Virus record (IMG/VR): IMGVR_UViG_3300006810_000391
Span: 1 to 23,685 of that record
Reading direction: 5' to 3' (one strand)
Origin: a virus
Length of the DNA: 23,685 nt
The translations under genes and the position numbers were made by a program. Shown in pieces: positions 7,595 to 14,712 of the stretch. Numbering within the stretch: the stretch's first letter is position 1; every line of letters starts with the position of its first letter. The notes under the pieces are model-generated. The model did no database searches and was not told where the DNA came from. It saw only the letters and a program-made list of their open reading frames with translations.

Positions 7595-7871
7595 CGGCAC
7601 AAAAGTAGCGGCAGATTTTTTCTTAACTCCACATCAGCGCCGAGTCGCGGCAGCGGTTGAAAACACTCACCGCCGAACCGGACAGGAATGGTTGAAGGTT
7701 GAGGACATCCTGGAGGATTTCCAGGAAGGCGAAATGACTCACGGAGCACTGGCGCAAAACATGCTCCGACTGCAGATGAAGTTCCCCTGTGTTGTTGGCG
7801 AAACTCGCCGCTTACGCCAGGACGACGAAGGGAGTCCCAAGATGCGTTGGCAGATGTGGGAAAAGAAGTAG
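7587..7871 (+). CDS. Small winged-helix-like protein
   Basis: 94 aa. LTPHQRRVAAAVENTHRRTGQEWLKVEDILEDFQEGEMTHGALAQNMLRLQ reads as helix, helix, recognition helix, and the following VVGETRRLRQDDEGSPKMRWQMW as a beta wing. This suggests DNA binding, though no named family is recognised. The start (GGATGAGTAAC) overlaps the previous stop by 8 bases. It is the last gene of the 4500-7871 run; a strong hairpin begins 45 bases after its stop. Confidence 0.6.
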   Translation: MSNGTKVAADFFLTPHQRRVAAAVENTHRRTGQEWLKVEDILEDFQEGEMTHGALAQNMLRLQMKFPCVVGETRRLRQDDEGSPKMRWQMWEKK

Positions 7872-7915
7872 GATCAAAACCAGCCAGCGAAAACCCGCTC
7901 CATTCCGCAAAATAA

Positions 7916-7951
7916 AAACCGCCCCGGGTTGTTTCGTTCCCGGGGCGGTTT
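7916..7951. terminator. Bidirectional intrinsic terminator
   Basis: Perfect 13-bp inverted repeat AAACCGCCCCGGG (7916-7928) and its complement (7939-7951) with a 10-base loop. On the - strand it is followed by TTTTT and then ATTTT, a strong U-tract; on the + strand only GGTTTGG-type T runs follow. It lies between converging genes, ends the - strand tail-like gene efficiently and probably the + strand run as well. Confidence 0.92.
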
Positions 7952-7985
7952 GGTTGTTTACAAAGATGGTTTAGAACACTGCCAA

Positions 7986-9209
7986 TTAGGCAGTCTCATG
8001 CAAGACATCGATTTCCGCGGAGTAGTCACCAACAATCCCTTGCCCAACTGGAGGTGGTCCGATAACCAGACGAACGGTTTCTTCAGTTGCGTCGGTCAAA
8101 GCGAGCTTCCAGGTGTTGTTGCGGACGGTGATCCCGCCACTCATTGTACCGGCACCAAAAGCGCCGTTAGCCATGGTTTCGGTCGTGGTATAAGCATTGG
8201 CGTCAGCATGAGTGACCGCAGATGTCAGGGTTACGGTTCCGGTGGAGTTGGATCCGCTTACAAGCGCACTGGCATCGCCGGCAAGAGCGGTGACCAGAGC
8301 ATCACCAGCGTCGGTTGCGGAAACGTCTACTCCGGGAGTGGTCGTGCCGAGCGTTGCTGCGTCAAACACGTTGGTTCCTGCCGTGAACGTTTCGGTCGTT
8401 GCGATTGCATCACCCTGAGTGCCAGTGTACTTGGCAGTAATCACGCTATCATCACCGGAGAAGGCCGCAGCAGTCACTTGTGCGTTTGCGGCGTTATTTG
8501 CGTCAGTGCCGTTAACAGCCGCAACAAAGTTGGTTTTTGCCTCGGCCAGGTCCGCGCCCAGATTGATTTCACCCGCTTCATCAGCGGTGCCGTCTGTGCG
8601 CCAGGTGTAGTTTGTAGCACCAATGGTCACAGTGTCGCCAGCGGTTGGCTGGGTGTCCATTGTCAGGGTTCCAGCGGACTTGGTGCCATCAGCCGAAATG
8701 TCAACCGAGACATCTCCGGAGAGCGTGGTTTTACCGGTTCGGAACTCATAAGTCCGACCGTTGATGACAACGGTTTCGCCATCGATGACCACACCGGATA
8801 TGGTGAGCGTTCCGGTTGCTGCCGTAGCAGCCACAGATGAAAGCACCAGGTCTTTGGTTGCCGTAATGGTATCGGCTACAGCCGATCCATTGGCAGCGGC
8901 GATAGTGGCGTTAGTTGAATCAGCCAGAGTTCCGTCGTTACAGACCCGGACACGTAGCAAATTACCCGCGATAGCGAGTTTATTGCCTTCCAAGTCAGTT
9001 GACTTGATGCTGATTTCCGAGGCAGTGCCGGTGTCGCCCTGGACATCAACGGTGAAGCTGAATTTGCCGAGGGGCATCGTTTTGCCAGCGATGGCATACT
9101 TTGTTCCGTCGTCGTATTCGGCGAGGATATTGTTGTTAACAGTGGACCGGAGATACGTGGTTCCCGATTGGCTGCTAGCGGTTTCATTATTGGATAGTTC
9201 AGTTTTCAT
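7986..9209 (-). CDS. Virion/tail-like beta-rich repeat protein
   Basis: 407 aa, Ala/Thr/Gly/Asp-rich, beta-structured, no signal peptide. Residues 179-293 contain one complete unit of a repeat common in phage structural proteins: GTLTM..TAGDTVTIGATNYTWRT, then GADLAEAKTNFVAAVNG, VTAAAF, TGTQGDAIATTETFTAG and ATLGTTTPG. Residues 133-177 match only the first half of such a unit (DGETVVINGRTYEFRT ... VDISADG), and residues 294-359 match the second half (VDVSATDAGDALVTAL ... GTMSGG), so the full unit appears nested inside another. The ends (1-70, 360-407) differ. Probably a tail, fibre or capsid-decoration protein. It is alone on the - strand, with its own terminator. The ATG is preceded by an A/T-rich leader without an SD site. 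Confidence 0.75.
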   Translation of the reverse strand: MKTELSNNETASSQSGTTYLRSTVNNNILAEYDDGTKYAIAGKTMPLGKFSFTVDVQGDTGTASEISIKSTDLEGNKLAIAGNLLRVRVCNDGTLADSTNATIAAANGSAVADTITATKDLVLSSVAATAATGTLTISGVVIDGETVVINGRTYEFRTGKTTLSGDVSVDISADGTKSAGTLTMDTQPTAGDTVTIGATNYTWRTDGTADEAGEINLGADLAEAKTNFVAAVNGTDANNAANAQVTAAAFSGDDSVITAKYTGTQGDAIATTETFTAGTNVFDAATLGTTTPGVDVSATDAGDALVTALAGDASALVSGSNSTGTVTLTSAVTHADANAYTTTETMANGAFGAGTMSGGITVRNNTWKLALTDATEETVRLVIGPPPVGQGIVGDYSAEIDVLHETA

Positions 9210-9237
9210 ATATATGTATGCTTACTTTTTTCTATTA

Positions 9238-9328
9238 TTTACCCGCCAATTTAGATTTATGTGGGGGGATTGGGCGGAATTTAACCAATGTTAACCTTTT
9301 AGCAATCAGAAGTTAACAAGCGGGTAAA
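9238..9328. repeat. 9-bp inverted repeat framing TTAAC sites
   Basis: TTTACCCGC (9238-9246) and its exact complement GCGGGTAAA (9320-9328) lie 73 bases apart in the intergenic region between the - strand tail-like gene and the + strand membrane gene. Between them are three TTAAC motifs (TTAACC, TTAACC, TTAACA). It may be a looped operator or a leader structure of the - strand transcript; no family of binding protein is recognised. Confidence 0.45.
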
Positions 9329-9330
9329 AA

Positions 9331-9352
9331 TCAACTGATTTGACAGTCCTTT
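9331..9352 (+). repeat. TTGACAGTCC dispersed element, copy B
   Basis: Identical over 22 bases to the copy at 12854-12875; the core is ACTGATTTGACAGTCCTTT. Intergenic, about 45 bases upstream of the -35 box of the membrane/HTH gene. It contains TTGACA but no fitting -10 hexamer follows, so it is more likely a protein-binding site than a promoter. Confidence 0.85.
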
Positions 9353-9389
9353 CGGGCGATTTCGCGAGCGTATATGGAAGCATTTGCGA

Positions 9390-9428
9390 ATTGTTTTGAC
9401 AATCCTGAATATTTAAGTAATCTTAAAT
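9390..9428 (+). promoter_or_regulatory. Promoter with two overlapping dyads
   Basis: TTGACA (9396-9401), 16-base spacer, TAATCT (9418-9423). Two inverted repeats cover it: ATTGT-TTTG-ACAAT (9390-9403) over the -35 box, and ATTTAAG-TAAT-CTTAAAT (9411-9428, perfect 7-bp arms) over the -10 box. This suggests repressor control of the 9464 gene. TTTGACAATCCT at 9395-9406 also differs by one base from the dispersed TTGACAGTCC element. Confidence 0.7.
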
Positions 9429-9463
9429 TATAATTGAAAAAACGGGAAGGCGCCGTTCTGCTT

Positions 9464-10852
9464 ATGGAAAATACTTACCGAATATTTAAATTTCTAATCG
9501 TCCTTGCTGCAGCGGTATTCTTTGGGGTGGTCATTGTGGGATTCGAAATGAAGGGTTACGAAAAACTTTTCCCCGGGGATGATTGGGCAAAACTAATCCC
9601 GCTCGCAATCGCAATTGCACTGGGGGTGTTCGCGCATCGTTGCAAGAAGATTGGCTTCAGAAAAACCAGCTTTACCTGGGTGATGGTAGTCGCTCTAATC
9701 TTGTATTCCGGTTTCCAGTTTAGCATTGCATGGCGCGAAGCCCAGAAAGTTGACGGCGGCAAGTTGGTTGAATCCAAAATGGCTGATTCCAAAGCATCGG
9801 CATCAATCGCTGACGTAGAGCGTGCAAAAGCCGAGGTTAGCGCAATGACCGCAAAGAGCGATCAGTTAGTCGTTGAGTACACCCGCCTGAAGACTCGTTA
9901 TGATAACGAGCAAGCGGGAGTTGCACCGATCCGCAGTTTAGAAAAGCAGATCGAGTTAGCGGAACAGAAATTCCAGGAAGAGATATCCGGAGTAAACGGC
10001 AAGCCTGGTGAAGGTCCGCGCAGTAATTCTATCAAGGCCGTAATTGCAACACTGAACACCAAGTTAGCGGCAGCAAAGCGGGAGCGGGCCGAATTGCTGG
10101 CAAACGGCGGTATTTCATTGGCGGAAGTCAATTCCAGCAAAGCCCTTGTGGAGCGACAAGACCAACGACTGACGGAGGCAACAACCCACCTTGCATCACT
10201 GCAATCGCTAGCTAGTGCCGATAACCGTGAGGCGCATGTTGCTGCAGGCAACCAAAACGAGCTCAATGCAATCTTCCTCGCCTTGGCAGGAGGTCACAAG
10301 TTGCGCGGAGCTGGTTACGTTATGCTGTTCGGTTTCGCCATGGGAACGCTGTTACACTCATCCCTGGCCCTGCTATGCTCGTTTATTGAGTTTCCCAGGT
10401 TGGAGTTTGCCAAAAAGCAACAAGTGGAAAACTGGGATCAACGTGGCGACGGGTTCAATCCGGAAGGCCCCGGCGAAGAAACCAAGGATGCTACGACAGG
10501 GAATGTCATACCACTGTTTGGCGGCACCGCTATCCCCGATAAGGATGAACGTAGCGTTATGATTGCCGACACATGCGAAGTAGGGAATTACAAGCAACGC
10601 ATGATCCCCATGGCATGGAGTTCGCTGGAAGCCCTGGAGCGGCGCCAGAAAGTTCAACTCCTGATGGAAGAGGAAAACATTAGCCGAACACCCGATTTGG
10701 CAGAGATTTTTGAAGTGAGCCTATCGACGATCAAGAATGACAAAAGAGTCATCGCGAAGTGGAAGGCTCAGGAACAAAGAAAAGCAAAGATAATGAAACT
10801 ATACCAGCCGCAATCCAGCAAGATCGTAGACAACGTAAAGGAAGCTGCTTAG
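9464..10852 (+). CDS. Four-TM coiled-coil protein with C-terminal HTH
   Basis: 462 aa from ATG 9464; a TTG ten codons upstream would also keep frame, but GGGAAGG precedes the ATG, though at a long distance. Predicted helices: TM1 6-27, TM2 43-58, TM3 69-89, then a long Ala/Lys/Glu coiled coil (about 105-250: VERAKAEVSAMTAKSDQLV, SLEKQIELAEQKFQEEI), TM4 283-310 and a 150-residue soluble tail. The tail ends in a helix-turn-helix (RTPDLAEIFEVSLSTIKNDKRVIAKWK, 408-434) and a basic segment. The body resembles coiled-coil membrane proteins of DUF4407-like type; the DNA-binding tail is unusual. It may link membrane state to transcription or tether DNA. It has its own dyad-covered promoter. Confidence 0.75.
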   Translation: MENTYRIFKFLIVLAAAVFFGVVIVGFEMKGYEKLFPGDDWAKLIPLAIAIALGVFAHRCKKIGFRKTSFTWVMVVALILYSGFQFSIAWREAQKVDGGKLVESKMADSKASASIADVERAKAEVSAMTAKSDQLVVEYTRLKTRYDNEQAGVAPIRSLEKQIELAEQKFQEEISGVNGKPGEGPRSNSIKAVIATLNTKLAAAKRERAELLANGGISLAEVNSSKALVERQDQRLTEATTHLASLQSLASADNREAHVAAGNQNELNAIFLALAGGHKLRGAGYVMLFGFAMGTLLHSSLALLCSFIEFPRLEFAKKQQVENWDQRGDGFNPEGPGEETKDATTGNVIPLFGGTAIPDKDERSVMIADTCEVGNYKQRMIPMAWSSLEALERRQKVQLLMEEENISRTPDLAEIFEVSLSTIKNDKRVIAKWKAQEQRKAKIMKLYQPQSSKIVDNVKEAA

Positions 10853-10889
10853 TAACCATGGCCAAAGCCCGTCCCCCTCCCAGAACAAA

Positions 10890-10922
10890 CCGCCACTGAC
10901 AGGCGGGGTGAATCAATCCCGC
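10890..10922 (+). other. Two mutually exclusive small hairpins
   Basis: CCGCC (10890-10894) can pair with GGCGG (10902-10906), or GCGGG (10903-10907) with CCCGC (10918-10922). They share bases, so only one can form. This lies in the leader of the 11072 regulator gene and could act as an RNA switch or attenuator. No U-run follows directly, so termination is not supported. Confidence 0.35.
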
Positions 10923-10923
10923 T

Positions 10924-11034
10924 TCAGTCAAGACCCCATCCGGGCACACTTTGTTTTGAGTTGTTGTTTGTTCGAATGTGTGTAGAAAGGAGGTAGAGAG
11001 TAATTTAGGAGTGCATGGGTGAGGTCTTGACTGA
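10924..11034. repeat. 12-bp inverted repeat in a regulator leader
   Basis: TCAGTCAAGACC (10924-10935) and its exact complement GGTCTTGACTGA (11023-11034), 87 bases apart, frame the region upstream of the 11072 gene. The right arm contains TTGACT, with AATAGA 17 bases downstream as a weak -10 candidate. The arms could form a long-range leader hairpin or be paired operators. An SD-like AAAGGAGGT at 10986-10994 lies between them with no well-spaced long frame. Confidence 0.5.
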
Positions 11035-11071
11035 GTTTGTTAGTAAAAAAATAGAAGGTATAAAGAAAGAG

Positions 11072-11845
11072 ATGAGTATTAGTAACCCCCGACCACCAAA
11101 AGAATTTTACGCTAAAACCCGAGCCGGGATCAACTGGGAGCGGGAGTCCAACCAAGACATTATCAGACGAACCGGCGTTGTTATTTCAACCGTCACGCGT
11201 TGGCGTAACGAGGACGCACCGGAAACTGTCAGCTCGGGTCTGGATTGGACGAAACTTGACTGGTCAAAAGGCGACGATGTATTGGCCGAAGAGAACAATC
11301 GAGCCGTTAACTATGTTCGGGAACAACGCCGGATATTTGGAAACCAGATTGATTTTTCGTCTTTAAATTGGGACAGAGGGGATGATTACATTATGGAGGT
11401 GACGGGTTGGCGAACGTCAGAATACGCTCAGAAGATGCGTAAACTGTTCGCGCCCCACACGATCCGCAAAGACAACGCGAGGCGACTCGGGACGATTGTT
11501 GATGTTTCGATCCACCTGGATATCACCCTGGTTGACGCCAATGCGATGCGCTCGGTCAACACGGTCAAAAGTCTCATTTACTGCGATTTCATTGCCAGCA
11601 ATTACGATCGTCTGGCATCGATGACTGACCTGACAATTTTCCTGGATGTCTCAACTGCTGCGACAACGGGCATCACGGACACCTTGTTGGAAAATGGCTA
11701 TATCATTAAGGTTTCAGCGGGGGTTATTGGCACCAAGGATCGGTTCGGCAACACCCTAGATCGTCGCAAAATCTACGCGGACTTGACTGAGAAAGGGCGA
11801 GATTTGGTGGCATCATGGGGGGCAGAAGTTAAAGTGAATTCGTAA
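11072..11845 (+). CDS. Triple-HTH-repeat regulator with MarR-like domain
   Basis: 257 aa from ATG 11072 (AAAGAAAGAGATGAGT context); an in-frame ATG at 11015 would add 19 residues. Three repeats start with an Asn/Asp-Trp motif and continue as a helix-turn-helix: NWERESNQDIIRRTG...VTRWR (21-45), DWSKGDDVLAEENNRAVNYVREQRR (63-87), NWDRGDDYIMEVTGW...QKMRK (99-123). 'DWS' HTH modules are familiar from phage and bacterial regulators. Residues 157-248 resemble a MarR-type winged helix (VKSLIYCDFIASNY, SMTDLTIFLDVSTAATTGITDTLLENGYI, then a basic wing and YADLTEKGRDLVASW). Likely a multi-site DNA-binding transcription regulator. The leader carries the inverted repeats listed separately. Confidence 0.8.
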   Translation: MSISNPRPPKEFYAKTRAGINWERESNQDIIRRTGVVISTVTRWRNEDAPETVSSGLDWTKLDWSKGDDVLAEENNRAVNYVREQRRIFGNQIDFSSLNWDRGDDYIMEVTGWRTSEYAQKMRKLFAPHTIRKDNARRLGTIVDVSIHLDITLVDANAMRSVNTVKSLIYCDFIASNYDRLASMTDLTIFLDVSTAATTGITDTLLENGYIIKVSAGVIGTKDRFGNTLDRRKIYADLTEKGRDLVASWGAEVKVNS

Positions 11846-11934
11846 CGCTAAAGGTGAGCCATGCGATCCGAACGAGAGACGATGAAAAACGCGTGCTAAA
11901 TTAATAGATTAGCTATAAAAATAATAAGTATTAC

Positions 11935-11962
11935 TTGACAATCATCCCCTCTCCCATTATCA
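11935..11962 (+). promoter_or_regulatory. Candidate sigma70-type promoter for packaging genes
   Basis: TTGACA (11935-11940), 16-base spacer, TTATCA (11957-11962), upstream of ATG 11997 in an A/T-rich intergenic stretch (11846-11996). TTGACAATC also resembles the dispersed TTGACAGTC element. A 12-codon frame (ATG at about 11861) lies further upstream and is probably not a gene. Confidence 0.45.
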
Positions 11963-11996
11963 ACCATTCTAGTTTTTTCACTGGACATGGTTAATT

Positions 11997-12386
11997 ATGA
12001 TTGATTACGAGAGGGATACTGATCAAATCACCAAGGATGAAGCCCTGATTATTCTAAACAGAAGCTATTCATCGCTAAGGAGATACGTTAAAAAAGGACT
12101 GATACCGGAGGGCACGTCGCCCGCTCCCGGGATACGCTATTACTCGCGCAAAGCGTGCGTTGAGTTCACTAAAGGCCGCGTCCAGAACTCGGATAAAAAG
12201 ATCTTCGCGGAACAGAACCGGATGAAAGAGGAAATCTTTGATCTGGAACGAGTTATCAAGCAGGAAAAGCCACACAAACGACATCCGAAAGCGGATGAAG
12301 TGAAGTCGCTTTTGAGCAAACAACTGCAAATTATGCGTTCCTACGTGGACGTACTGCAACAGAGAAAATCCTACATTCAATATTAG
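11997..12386 (+). CDS. MerR-like HTH protein, candidate small terminase
   Basis: 129 aa. Residues 10-57 (QITKDEALIILNRSYSSLRRYVKKGLIP ... GIRYYSRKACVEF) form a MerR/excisionase-like winged HTH: a helix pair, a recognition helix with SLRRYVKKG, and a wing ending in YY. Residues 65-105 are charged and coiled-coil-like (NRMKEEIFDLERVIKQEKP). HTH plus coiled coil is the layout of lambda Nu1-type small terminase subunits, and it lies one gene from the large subunit, so a TerS role is reasonable. An excisionase or regulator is the alternative. No strong SD precedes ATG 11997. Confidence 0.65.
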   Translation: MIDYERDTDQITKDEALIILNRSYSSLRRYVKKGLIPEGTSPAPGIRYYSRKACVEFTKGRVQNSDKKIFAEQNRMKEEIFDLERVIKQEKPHKRHPKADEVKSLLSKQLQIMRSYVDVLQQRKSYIQY

Positions 12387-12387
12387 C

Positions 12388-12861
12388 ATGAGAGACGATC
12401 TATCCGACGTAATCACCCAATTCAAGCATAGCAACGACCTGAAGGCCGATGAAGATAACACCGATGACCTGGATTTAAACTCGGTTGAGGGACGATACTA
12501 TATCCCGTTTGACTCCAAAGTTTGGCTTTGTGTTTGGGCCAGCGAACTCCATATGGGTTGGGATCATTTGGCAGTCATGGCCATGGAAAAGGTTCGTAAG
12601 CATGGCACTACGACGATTGAGGAGCGGGAACCGACACCCCTGGAGATTCGGGATATTATTCGCCGGTTTTTCGATGAGGAAGAAGACGGGCAGATCGTTG
12701 AATTTCATCACCGCGAACCAATGCCGGGGAAACCTTTCAAACATCTTTTCAAACTCCAGAATTACACGTTACCCAGCCCGTCCATGGAAGGCGACCTGGC
12801 CGAATGGTTTGAGGGATACGAAGGCCAGGATACCAGCTTCGCCGCCCTGAAACTCAACTGA
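12388..12861 (+). CDS. Hypothetical protein between TerS-like and TerL
   Basis: 157 aa, acidic. Residues 1-35 are Asp-rich (KADEDNTDDLDL). The middle contains YIPFDSKVWLCVWASELHMGWDHLAVMAM and a helical PLEIRDIIRRFFDEEEDG. A C-terminal region follows with LFKLQNYTLPSP. No recognised family. It begins one base after the stop of the MerR-like gene and its stop lies inside the dispersed repeat before terL, so it belongs to the packaging operon. Confidence 0.7.
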   Translation: MRDDLSDVITQFKHSNDLKADEDNTDDLDLNSVEGRYYIPFDSKVWLCVWASELHMGWDHLAVMAMEKVRKHGTTTIEEREPTPLEIRDIIRRFFDEEEDGQIVEFHHREPMPGKPFKHLFKLQNYTLPSPSMEGDLAEWFEGYEGQDTSFAALKLN

Positions 12862-12875
12862 TTTGACAGTCCTTT
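12854..12875 (+). repeat. TTGACAGTCC dispersed element, copy E at terL start
   Basis: Identical 22 bases to 9331-9352. It spans the last codons and stop (TGA 12859-12861) of the preceding gene and ends 3 bases before the terL start codon. The coding context differs completely from copies A and G. Candidate operator, transcription-pausing site or packaging-recognition site. Confidence 0.85.
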
Positions 12876-12877
12876 AA

Positions 12878-14692
12878 ATGACCCAGAAAGCAATCCTTGA
12901 TCCGGCAGCGGTAGAACGCGTAATAGTGTCGGATCCGCGTGATGGCTTCGCTAACTGGTTTTCGGCGTATGCCCGGATTAAAGACAAGCGGGGTAAGATT
13001 GTCCAGCCGATCCTCAACCCGATGCAGCAGGAAATCTGCGATGCGATCGGTTGGTGTTTGACTAACAATCGGCCAATACGACTGGTTATCTTGAAACCCC
13101 GGCAGGTCGGGTTATCCACCATTATTGTTGCCGCTCTGTACTGGTTTATGCTGACTCGCTCAATTGAGGGTTGCGTGATTGGCGGGCAGGATGACCAGGT
13201 AAAGTCACTCTGGGAATATTTTAAACGGTACGCATCCACCGACCTAATGAACTGGGGAATCAGCAAGGATGTTCAGGCCGAGAAAGCGGTATTCTCTAAC
13301 GGTTCCAGGTGCTTGCATGAAACGGCTGGCGATCCGGAAGCGGGACGAGGCAACGCCTTCCATTTCGTGCTTTGCACGGAAGCTGCACGCTGGAGAGAGG
13401 GTGGGGTATGCGATGCTGACCAGGTGCTGGCCGGGATTCTGTCATGCGTCCCGATGCTGCCCGAAACTTGCGTTGTGCTCGAGTCAACGGCTCGAGGCCC
13501 GACTGGTCCGTTTTACGAATACTACCAATCAGCCGTCAGTTTGGAGGAAGCCAAGGCGGGCGAGTGGGCAGACAGTGGGTTTATCAAGATCTTTTCTCCC
13601 TGGTATGTCCACGACCAGCACAGGGAGTTGCACCCGATCCCCGAGCAGGAACGTCACATTGAAACAACCTATACCGCGGATGAGCGCGACATGGTGCAGC
13701 GGTTCAACCTCGAATCCAGCCAGATCCGTTGGTATCGCAGTGCGTTTCATCAAATCGCAAAGAAGGAACCCGCCACCATGAAGCGGGAGTTTCCTGCAAC
13801 CGAGGAAGAGGCGTTCCACAGCACATCCAACCAGCGGTTTAACTCGGTTGGTCTGGCTCACTTTCGCCAGCAATCCGTTTTGGCGCATCCTGAATTTGGA
13901 CTCCTGGAAGGGCAAAACAACCGCTATGCATTCATTCCTACCGAGGAGTCATATGCCAAGTTTGTTCTCTATGAGCAACCAGTGGCGCCGCTCCGATATC
14001 TGATCGCAGTTGATACGATGACTGCCCGCTACACCAACCCGGATGACATGGATTGTCATTCAGCCCTGGTGATCCGCTCGGGTTACATGGATGAATTTAC
14101 CCATGCGTGGAAACCGCCCAAGGTGGTGTGCCGACTCGCTTACAAGTGCAGGCTGGACATCGATTTGTTGACCGAAGATATCTGGCGCATGAGCCAGTTT
14201 TACGGCAACTGCAAGATCATTCCGGAAGCCAACCAGGAGCGGGGACTGATCGCGGGACTGCTCAAAAAAGGGGCAGACGTTTACGAGCAGATGACCACCG
14301 ATCGCAAAGGCAACGCAAGAAAAGAGAAGTCCACCGGAATGTATGGCATCCAGACCACCGGGGGGCAGGCTGGCACCGGAAGCCGCAACCGCATGATCGA
14401 AATGCTGGCGACTGCGATCCGCGAATACAACACCCCGATGGATGGACTCGAAATCCTGGACCGGCCACTGGTGCAGGAATTGGAAGATTTTATAGTGCAT
14501 CCATCCGGCAAAGCCGAAGCCGCTCCCGGGAAACACGATGACGACGTAATGGCGTTAGCCATCGGGATCACTTTTATCGGTCTTGCAACACCGTATGTAG
14601 CCCAGGTAATCAAGAAAGAACTGCCCCGCGACTTGCAGTTACTGGAGCAGGATCTGAACCAGCAGGACAAGCGAGGCGGACAATGGAATTAA
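12878..14692 (+). CDS. terL: Terminase large subunit (ATPase-nuclease)
   Basis: 604 aa motor that packages phage DNA into the prohead and cuts the concatemer. N-terminal ATPase: LKPRQVGLST (72-81) is the variant Walker A seen in many terminases; FVLCTEAARW (163-172) holds Walker B with catalytic E168; LESTARG (201-207) is the coupling motif. MKREFPATEEEAF (301-313) is a common linker motif. C-terminal RNase H-like nuclease: IAVDTMTA (D379), IIPEANQ (E450) and KHDDDVMALAIG (D554-D556). All key residues are present. It is followed by a membrane protein instead of a portal gene, which is unusual. No obvious SD; the start lies 2 bases after the dispersed element. Confidence 0.93.
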   Translation: MTQKAILDPAAVERVIVSDPRDGFANWFSAYARIKDKRGKIVQPILNPMQQEICDAIGWCLTNNRPIRLVILKPRQVGLSTIIVAALYWFMLTRSIEGCVIGGQDDQVKSLWEYFKRYASTDLMNWGISKDVQAEKAVFSNGSRCLHETAGDPEAGRGNAFHFVLCTEAARWREGGVCDADQVLAGILSCVPMLPETCVVLESTARGPTGPFYEYYQSAVSLEEAKAGEWADSGFIKIFSPWYVHDQHRELHPIPEQERHIETTYTADERDMVQRFNLESSQIRWYRSAFHQIAKKEPATMKREFPATEEEAFHSTSNQRFNSVGLAHFRQQSVLAHPEFGLLEGQNNRYAFIPTEESYAKFVLYEQPVAPLRYLIAVDTMTARYTNPDDMDCHSALVIRSGYMDEFTHAWKPPKVVCRLAYKCRLDIDLLTEDIWRMSQFYGNCKIIPEANQERGLIAGLLKKGADVYEQMTTDRKGNARKEKSTGMYGIQTTGGQAGTGSRNRMIEMLATAIREYNTPMDGLEILDRPLVQELEDFIVHPSGKAEAAPGKHDDDVMALAIGITFIGLATPYVAQVIKKELPRDLQLLEQDLNQQDKRGGQWN

Positions 14693-14712
14693 TCTTACCC
14701 CATCCCCCTATC

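Noticed and set aside
7929-8840. 303-aa + strand open frame opposite the tail-like gene
   Set aside because: Gly/Ser/Cys-rich composition is the mirror of the Ala/Thr-rich - strand gene; it starts inside the terminator hairpin and shows no domain.
9331-9376. TTGACA of dispersed copy B as a -35 box
   Set aside because: No acceptable -10 hexamer at 15-19 bases; the nearest A/T-rich hexamer is about 25 bases away.
10965-10985. GTTCGAAT resembling a tRNA T-loop
   Set aside because: No acceptor, D-arm or anticodon arm can be folded around it; no tRNA is supported anywhere in the window.
11861-11899. 12-codon frame upstream of the MerR-like gene
   Set aside because: Too short and without conservation evidence, although AAAGGTGAG precedes it; recorded only as a possible leader peptide.
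12485-12850. Alternative + frame overlapping the 12388 gene
   Set aside because: Out-of-frame shadow, rich in Arg and Trp, without a start signal; the 12388 frame fits the operon spacing.
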